The position numbers and the translations under genes are program-made. Below are positions 58,156 through 64,000 of a stretch of 64,000 bases of DNA, one piece after another (the first letter of the stretch is position 1; every line of letters starts with the position of its first letter). This DNA comes from Tamarix chinensis (Eukaryota > Streptophyta > Magnoliopsida > Caryophyllales > Tamaricaceae), in contig CM060172.1 in the NCBI GenBank assembly GCA_030549775.1, positions 57,665,523 through 57,729,522 on the forward strand, given 5' to 3'. The notes under the pieces were generated by a model that was given only the letters and a program-made list of their open reading frames with translations, had not been told where the DNA came from and did no database searches.

Positions 58156-58275
58156 TAATAACAATAATAAAAATAATAATAACATAATAATAATATAATC
58201 AAAATACAAATAGAATAGGGCTTCAGCCCTTAATAGTAATAACAATAATAACATTAGTAGTAGTAGTAGTAATAG
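57822..58275. repeat. AAT-rich array with periodic short hairpins
   Basis: Imperfect (AAT)n, including about 18 perfect units at 58100-58153. Palindromic inserts interrupt it: aagggcttcgaccctt (57954), agggtttcgaccct (58080) and agggcttcagccct (58217), plus a decayed version near 57822. Spacing is about 125-138 bp. Open frames here are repeat artefacts. Confidence 0.85.
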
Positions 58276-59299
58276 TAGTAATATATTCAAAAAAATAGAA
58301 ATATAATGAAATAAAATAAATAAAGTTTGTATAAATAGTGTTTAAGGGTTGAGAGGTTTAGGGTACCACCTTGGATTGGTGGTGACAGGCAGCACCGGCG
58401 GTGGTGCATATCGACGGCGGCGATGGCTGGAAAAAGAGAAGAAAAGAGAGAAAGTTGAGTGCTGGGAAAAGGAGAGGGAGAAAGGGGATGGAAGTTAGGG
58501 TGTTTATGATTGCCTATATGGAGAGGAATAGAATGAGGGTGGCGGCGTAGCCAATCGTGGATGTGCACAGTGGTAGTTGTGGTGGCTGAAAGTGAAGGAA
58601 GGAGAGAAAGAGAGGAGGAGGGGGAGAAAGAGGAAAAGAAGGGTAGGGGCGGTAGAGGAAGGTCTATAGGTGCCTTTGGGAGATGTAAGGGGTAGTGGTT
58701 GCAGCGGGAGTGGTGGCTAATGGCGGTGCGAAGGGCGACGGATGTGGAAGAAGGGTTGATCGAGGAGGCTACTTTGCACGGATGGGGTAGCTCGTGTAGG
58801 GAAAATTGAGGGAGAAGGGTGGTGTAGTTAGTTAGAGGGCGGTGTAGGGAGTGATTAGGTGGGAGGCTTGGGTGGCGGCGTTGGTCGATGGTGACAGGCT
58901 TGGCGTCTGAAATGGCAGGAGTGCACGAGAAAGGAATGTTAGATTTTGGGGAAAAAGGCTCGAGTCCAAGCTAGTTGGGGGTGTTTATAGAGCTAAAGGG
59001 AGGGGATATGGTCAAAGGTGTGACGGGAGAATAGGGCAGGTGGATTAGGTTTCCCCGGCGGCGATGGCAGGCCGGCACACGACTGTGTCATGGCCTATGA
59101 TTCACCAGGAGAAAAGAGAGGGATCGTTTTAGAAGAGAGGGAAGTGGGTTGGGTTAAGGTGACTGGTAAGTCAAGGGAGGAGAGAGGAGAGGAAACGGTA
59201 GGTCAAATCGCTCATGGCAGAGGCATAATCTTTGGACAGTTTGGGGACGTGTTGTAGGTCGACAAGGGAAGAGGAAGGAGGAGGAAGGAGATGGGACGT

Positions 59300-59572
59300 G
59301 CACTGGGTGGTCTAGGGAAGAAAAGAAAGAAAAGAAAAGAAGGGGAAAATTGGCCAGGTGACGGGGACAAAAAAAAGGAACCAAAACGTAGAGTCTAGGG
59401 TTGGGCTACGTCGGGAGAAAAAGAAGAAAGGAGAGGTTTGGTCGTGGGAAGCCAGGCCCAATTCGGGGGAGAAGAAGAGAAAAAGAAAAGGAGAAAGAAA
59501 GAAAAAGAAAAGGAAGGAAAAGAAAGAAAGAAAAGGAAAAAGGGGAAAGGGAAAAAGAAAAATAGGTGAGTT
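59300..59572. repeat. Purine-rich (G/A) tract
   Basis: Almost pure aaagaaaagg/gaaagg words for much of the stretch, equivalent to 34500-34600 of the other minus-oriented LTR. Confidence 0.8.
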
Positions 59573-59660
59573 GGGAAAATTAAAATAATTTGGAAAGATT
59601 AAATCAAACCACTACGTGCACTTTGAAAGATTTGTAAAATTTCTGGGATCTTGTTATTTA

Positions 59661-60089
59661 GAAAATTTATAATTGATATTTAAAAAATAGAAATCATAGA
59701 TTAAATCAAACTCTCCTCAACATTTTTTTTTAATTTTAATCCTATTCATCTCTCTCTCCCACTTCCCCATTTTACCTGCAATCATTTTTTTCTTCCAAAT
59801 TTGCCTCATCATCCTTCATTCTCCAATGGATCTACATTCTAGAAGCTACGAATAGGAAAAAAACAAGAAAGGATTTTTAGGGAAGAAAATACCAATGTGT
59901 TATACATTTAAAGCTTTAGTATAAATGGCATACACAAAAAAAAACTTCAAACCACTATGTAATGAGCCACCACTATTGTAAAAAATTCACACACCAACAC
60001 TAAAATACCCACAAAACGCCATAGTGTCAACCATAAGAGCATACTACCCTCCCTAGTGTCAAATCTTAACGCGGATAACTCATCTTAGC
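59661..60089. other. Unassigned spacer
   Basis: Lies between the long LTR and the copia element. May include a degraded copia 3' end, but no LTR terminus was recognised. Confidence 0.4.
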
Positions 60090-63000
60090 ATAAACAATTC
60101 ACACAACTAAGCCTGAACTCGACGCATCTAACTCATCTTGTTGCTACAAATTCCACTGCCATAGTAAAAGATGCCACTACTATCTACTTAGAACTCTTCT
60201 AAGAAATAACACCTCCAGCCATCAGGAAAACAAAACCTGATGTAAACTTCATGCTATCTTGGTATCTAGCAATATCAAAGTCAGAATATCCCACAATCTC
60301 AAGCTTGTCTAACCTTCGATGTGTGAGCTTATAATATTTCATTTTCTATATGTACCATATGACTCATTTGTCTACTATCTAATGGTTGAGTCTTGGATTA
60401 CTTTGATACCTGCCAAGCATTCCAATGATGTATGCAATATCTAGACTCACACACGCTTGAGCATGAATTAAACTTCCCACTGCTAACTCATAAGAAACAC
60501 TTTGCATTTGCTTTCTTTCCAAGTTATTCTTAAGGCACTATTTGAGATTAAAATTGTCTCCTTTAGCAATACAAATGTTTCCTGGTTTGCAGTTCTACAT
60601 GGCATACTGCTACAAAAGAGGCATTACCAAGATCTTTCATCTGAAATTTTTTAACTAGAAATGTCTTGGTCTCATGCAACAAACCTATATCATTGTATGC
60701 TAGTAGTATGTCATCAACATACAAAACCAAAAAAATATATTTGCTCCTATAGAAATTATGGTATACACACTCATATACCAAATTCATCTCAAAACCAAAA
60801 TAGGTGATAACTTGATGAAATTTAAAATATCATTGTCGAGATGCTTGCTTGAGCCCATAGATGGATTTCTTTAGTTTACAAACCATATATTTTGGGTTTC
60901 TTGATATAAAGTTTTTTAGTTGCACCATATAGATTGTTTCTTTAATATCACCATTAAGAAAAATAGTCTTGACATTCATCTGATGTAACATAAGGTCAAA
61001 ATGTGTCACTAATGCCATGATTACTCTCAAGGAATCTTTAGAAGAGAACGGAGAAAAGGTATATTTAAAATCCACTCCTTTATTTTATGTAAAGCCTTTA
61101 GCAACAAGATGTGTCTTATATCTCTACAGATTACCCTTTAAATCTCTTTTGGTCTTAAATATCCATATGCAACCAATGGGTTTCTTTCCTTCAGGTAATT
61201 GGACAATATTGCATACGTCATTATCCATCATGGACTTTATTTCCTCATTCATGGTATAAATCCACCTTTGAGAATTTGAACTCTTTATAACACGATAGAA
61301 GTTAATTGGATCATCTTCTATAACCCCAATGCCTACCTCATGTTCTAGGAAAAATACAATCTAATTATCTGGAATAATACTCCTCCTTTTTTCTGGTAAA
61401 TCTCACTATCTCTTGAGGTTGTTGAGCTTTTTCTTGTGGAACAATCACCTCATTATCAATAGGTGGTTTTTAACATTGTCTTGTAGAGGTTCTTTTGCCT
61501 CCTAATCAATGGTAAGTGTAGAGACTTACACATTGTCAGAGACAATATAGTAATTGTAATCGATTCCTTTTCAAATATAATTTTCCTAACCTTATTTATC
61601 CCCATAAGATCAACATCCTCAAAGAATGTGGTAGTTCCTGTCTCAGAAATTAACCTGAATGTGGGATTATAGAACTTATAGCCCATTGATCTCTAAGAGT
61701 AACCAATAAAATAACTACTGATTGTTTTAGATTCCAATGTCTTTTCATATGCCCTATATGGCCTAGCCTTAGTGCTTCTCCTCAAATACAAAAATGCTTC
61801 AGACTAGGTTTTTGCCTACCCAAAGTTCATAAGGTGTTTTAGTAGTTGCTTTAGTTGGTACTCTATTCAAAATATAAGTTGGTGTCTTTAGTGCTTCTCC
61901 CTATAGTGACTCTAGTAAGATAGAATTACTAATCATACTCCTTACCATATCCTTAAGAGTTTGGTTTTATCTTTTAGATGCACCATTCATACTAAGAGAA
62001 CTTGGCATGGTGTATTGTGGGATGATTCCATACTCTTCTAGGAATCTAGCAAAAGATCCTAGACATTGTTCACTTGAACTATCATATTTTCTATAGTATT
62101 CACCACCACGGTTATATCTAATGCACTTGATTCTTTTATTGAGTTGGTTCTCAACTTCAAGTTTAAAAGATTTGAAGATTTATAATGAATATGACTTTTC
62201 ATGAATGAGATACAAGTAGCCATAACATGCATGAGTTATCTTTTATGAATGATATTAAATACTGTTGACCATTCCAAGAAGCCATACGAAACGGTCCACA
62301 AATATCCGTGTTGCTTGATTCTAAGACGTTTGAAGAGCTATTTGGACCTAATTTTTTTTAATTTTGGTCTGTTTTTCCTTTACACATTCAATACAATTGT
62401 TTAAAATTGTAAAATTAAGGAAATCTAAAATGCCATCAGATATAAGTCTCTCAATTCTTCTTGTTGAGATATGACCTAAGCACTCGATGCTGAATTATCT
62501 TTGCTTAATTTGCATTTAGTACCAGGTGATTCTGCATGTAAGGTTTCATAATATGAAGTGATGACATCAAGAAAATATAGGTTATCATATACACACAACA
62601 AACCAGTACCAATAACATTTGAATTTAATGAATGACTAAATTTATGATTTCCGAATGAACAATAATAACCAAATTTGTCCAATAAGGAAATAGAAACTAA
62701 ATTTCGTCTAAAAGATGGTATAACAAAAGTATCTTTCAAATCCAAATAATAATCTAAATCTAACAATAACCTAAAATTACCAATTGCTTCAATAGTTCCT
62801 ACCTTGCCATCTTCCACATAGATGTGTCTTTCATCATCATTTGACTTTCTACAACTCAAACAACACTGCATAGAAACACTTATGTGAGTATTAGCAACAT
62901 AATCTAGCCACCAAGTGTTTCTAGGTACTGAAGCTAAATTAAGCTCAAAATAGACCAAAGTAAGGACTATACCTTTATTCATGCACCATGCATGATACTT

Positions 63001-63715
63001 TTGACAATCCTTCTTAACATGTCCAGTCTTTTTGCAAAAGAAATAGCTATATTTTTTCTTTTGTTTTTTCTTTTGGACCAGACCCTTAGGAATAGCTTCA
63101 TTATTTCTCTTTATGCCTTGAATTTAAGGGTAAATGCTAGATGAGCACTTTTTAGTCTTATATTACTTCAATCTTTCTTCTTCTTGCACATAATAGAAAA
63201 GGAGCTCATTAAGAGTCTATTTCTCCATTTGGTAGTTGTAACTGACCTTAAATTGACTGATTTGTGCAGGGAGAAAAATCAATACTAAATGCACGAGTAA
63301 GTTATATAACAATTTGTGCCTTACGTTTTAAAGTAATGTTAGACATCTCCGTGATATACTCCTTTATATTTCCTTTAATTTGATACTTTAATGAAATCAA
63401 GCACTACAAAAAAGTTCTTATTTCAGCCTTATCATTTTTTGCAAAATAATTTTTAATTTTAGTAAGGAAATCCTTGACATCGATGATCTCATCAAAGAAT
63501 CCACCCCTAAAAGCCTCTAGAATGCTCCGTCTGATGATTATAAGGCCCATGCAATTAGAGAAATCCTAGTTCTCAAAGTTCCTTTTCTCATCAAAGAAAC
63601 TTTCATTTGTCAGATCAGTAGGCTTTACTAACTGAAGTACATGGTCTATATCCATGTAGCCAAGGGCACGTAAAATGTTATCCTTCTATTCCTTAAAATT
63701 ATTCATGTTCCGCAT
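60090..63715 (-). pseudogene. Ty1/copia gag-pol remnant (copia copy B)
   Basis: Polyprotein gene in minus-strand order. Gag (63715-63050) contains N-F-E-N-Q-D-F-S-N-C-M-G-L and K-E-Y-I-T-E-M-S-N-I. Zinc knuckle at 63045-63004 with the first Cys changed to Tyr (Y-F-F-C-K-K-T-G-H-V-K-K-D-C). Protease near 62915 reads T-W-W-L-D-Y-V-A-N-T-H, where D-S-G is expected, so Ser and Gly are lost. Pre-integrase and integrase (62850-61400) are frameshifted, with F-R-R-N-L-V-S-I-S-L-L. RT (61075-60560) has T-I-F-L-N-G-D-I-K-E-T-I-Y-M, S-I-Y-G-L-K-Q-A-S-R and an intact active site L-Y-V-D-D-I-L near 60715. RNase H (60330-60090) contains V-G-Y-S-D-F-D-I-A and S-G-F-V-F. Stops are spread throughout. Same family as copy A. 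Confidence 0.92.
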
Positions 63716-64000
63716 GGGAATGGAATTCAAGTTAGAAGATATTATAGTAGTACATATAACTATATAGATAACATAACAATAACATAAATATACATGCTCA
63801 CAAGAAAAGTGCATAATAAATAATCAACAAATTTAAATAATGACAATCCCATAACAAGAAGCTGGTGTAACATTAATATCAAGTCTTTAGACAGTAATAT
63901 TAACTGCAAGTGGTGTTGTTATTGTAGTGATCAAATATTAGTAATAAAGGCTTATCAAATAATAGGATAATCATTGGAAAAACTTATTATCTACATGGCA
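63716..64000 (-). other. Copia copy B leader, continuing off the window
   Basis: Upstream of gag on the minus strand. 63930-64000 aligns with 13555-13640 in copy A. The PBS and 5' LTR should lie to the right of the window end, by analogy about 0.9 kb further. Confidence 0.6.

Larger units (their letters stand above)
55455..59660 (-). repeat. Long LTR, minus orientation (~4.2 kb, right end uncertain)
   Basis: It starts tgcaacaccccaaaattc. The first 170 bp parallel the starts at 2965, 6141 and 31990, including 'gggaatgttaccgccatac' and 'accaagtgctaagg'. It then carries the family minisatellite, an AAT-rich zone, a GC-rich zone (58360-59300) and a G/A-rich zone. The right end is placed at aaatttctgggatcttgtta, a weak match to the expected terminus. 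It is more CpG-rich than the other copies and so probably younger. Confidence 0.6.

Noticed and set aside
57833..58290. Open frames rich in Leu, Tyr and Ile
   Set aside because: They are readings of the AAT array; composition is entirely explained by the repeat.
63396..63425. agcactacaaaaaagttctt, resembling a CACTA terminus
   Set aside because: It falls inside copia gag and is collinear with gag coding sequence on the minus strand.
1..64000. tRNA, rRNA or organelle insertions
   Set aside because: I looked for tRNA-like 'ggttcraatcc' arms and conserved rRNA or plastid words and saw none. A covariance-model search was not possible here.
1..64000. Endogenous pararetrovirus or other viral insertions
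   Set aside because: All RT fragments recognised fall in gypsy, copia or LINE contexts with LTRs, PBS or target duplications; no movement- or coat-protein-like segment was seen.

Overview
This is nuclear DNA from a seed plant; I cannot name the species. The window is strongly AT-rich. Nearly all of it consists of transposable elements at different stages of decay, and I find no operon, plasmid, phage or organelle gene set. The only plausible functional host gene is a small secreted proline-rich, extensin-like protein gene on the minus strand at 49209-49883. It lies in a stretch of about 5 kb (roughly 45.3-50.6 kb) that still contains many CpG dinucleotides. Elsewhere CpG is scarce and element reading frames carry many TAG/TGA/TAA codons where Trp, Gln or Arg is expected, which fits long-term cytosine methylation and deamination.

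Layout. 0-10.3 kb: long LTRs of a Ty3/gypsy-like family whose termini read T(G/A)TAACAYCC...GGGTRTTACA, one followed by a primer-binding site and a gag remnant. 10.3-15.1 kb: a decayed Ty1/copia element on the minus strand. 15.3-16.9 kb: an L1-type LINE fragment (ORF1 DUF4283-like, then the start of the endonuclease). 17.18-17.67 kb: a well-delimited hAT MITE with perfect 8-bp target duplications. 17.9-20.8 kb: a long LTR. About 21.1-36.9 kb: a three-level nest. A long LTR is split by an En/Spm (CACTA) transposon that starts at 22492, and this transposon itself carries a 5'-truncated LINE (24230-24845) and an inverted solo LTR (31990-34846). The CACTA element keeps recognisable TNPD/Tnp2 transposase, DUF4218, DUF4216, TNPA-like, DUF8039 and Ulp1/C48 protease-like segments, all with stops. 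37.0-37.9 kb: a LINE tail with an RNase H domain. 38.5-44.7 kb: a complete but decayed Ty3/gypsy element with two LTRs, PBS, polypurine tract and perfect 5-bp target duplication GTTCT, sitting inside a local tandem duplication. 45.3-50.6 kb: the CpG-retaining gene island, with a diverged ~465-bp tandem repeat. 50.6-55.45 kb: a second gypsy element, plus strand, interrupted by a solo LTR and cut off after the integrase zinc finger. 55.45-59.66 kb: another long LTR with minisatellite and AAT arrays. 60.1-64 kb: a second copia element of the same family as the first, minus strand, running off the window.

The elements act as independent parasites, so there is no shared pathway to describe. The most informative features are the nesting order, the number of long LTRs with very little internal sequence (at least seven copies, only one with gag), the internal minisatellites shared by those LTRs, and an unidentified coding-like stretch in the 5' part of the CACTA element that may be captured host sequence. 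I found no convincing undescribed biological system.
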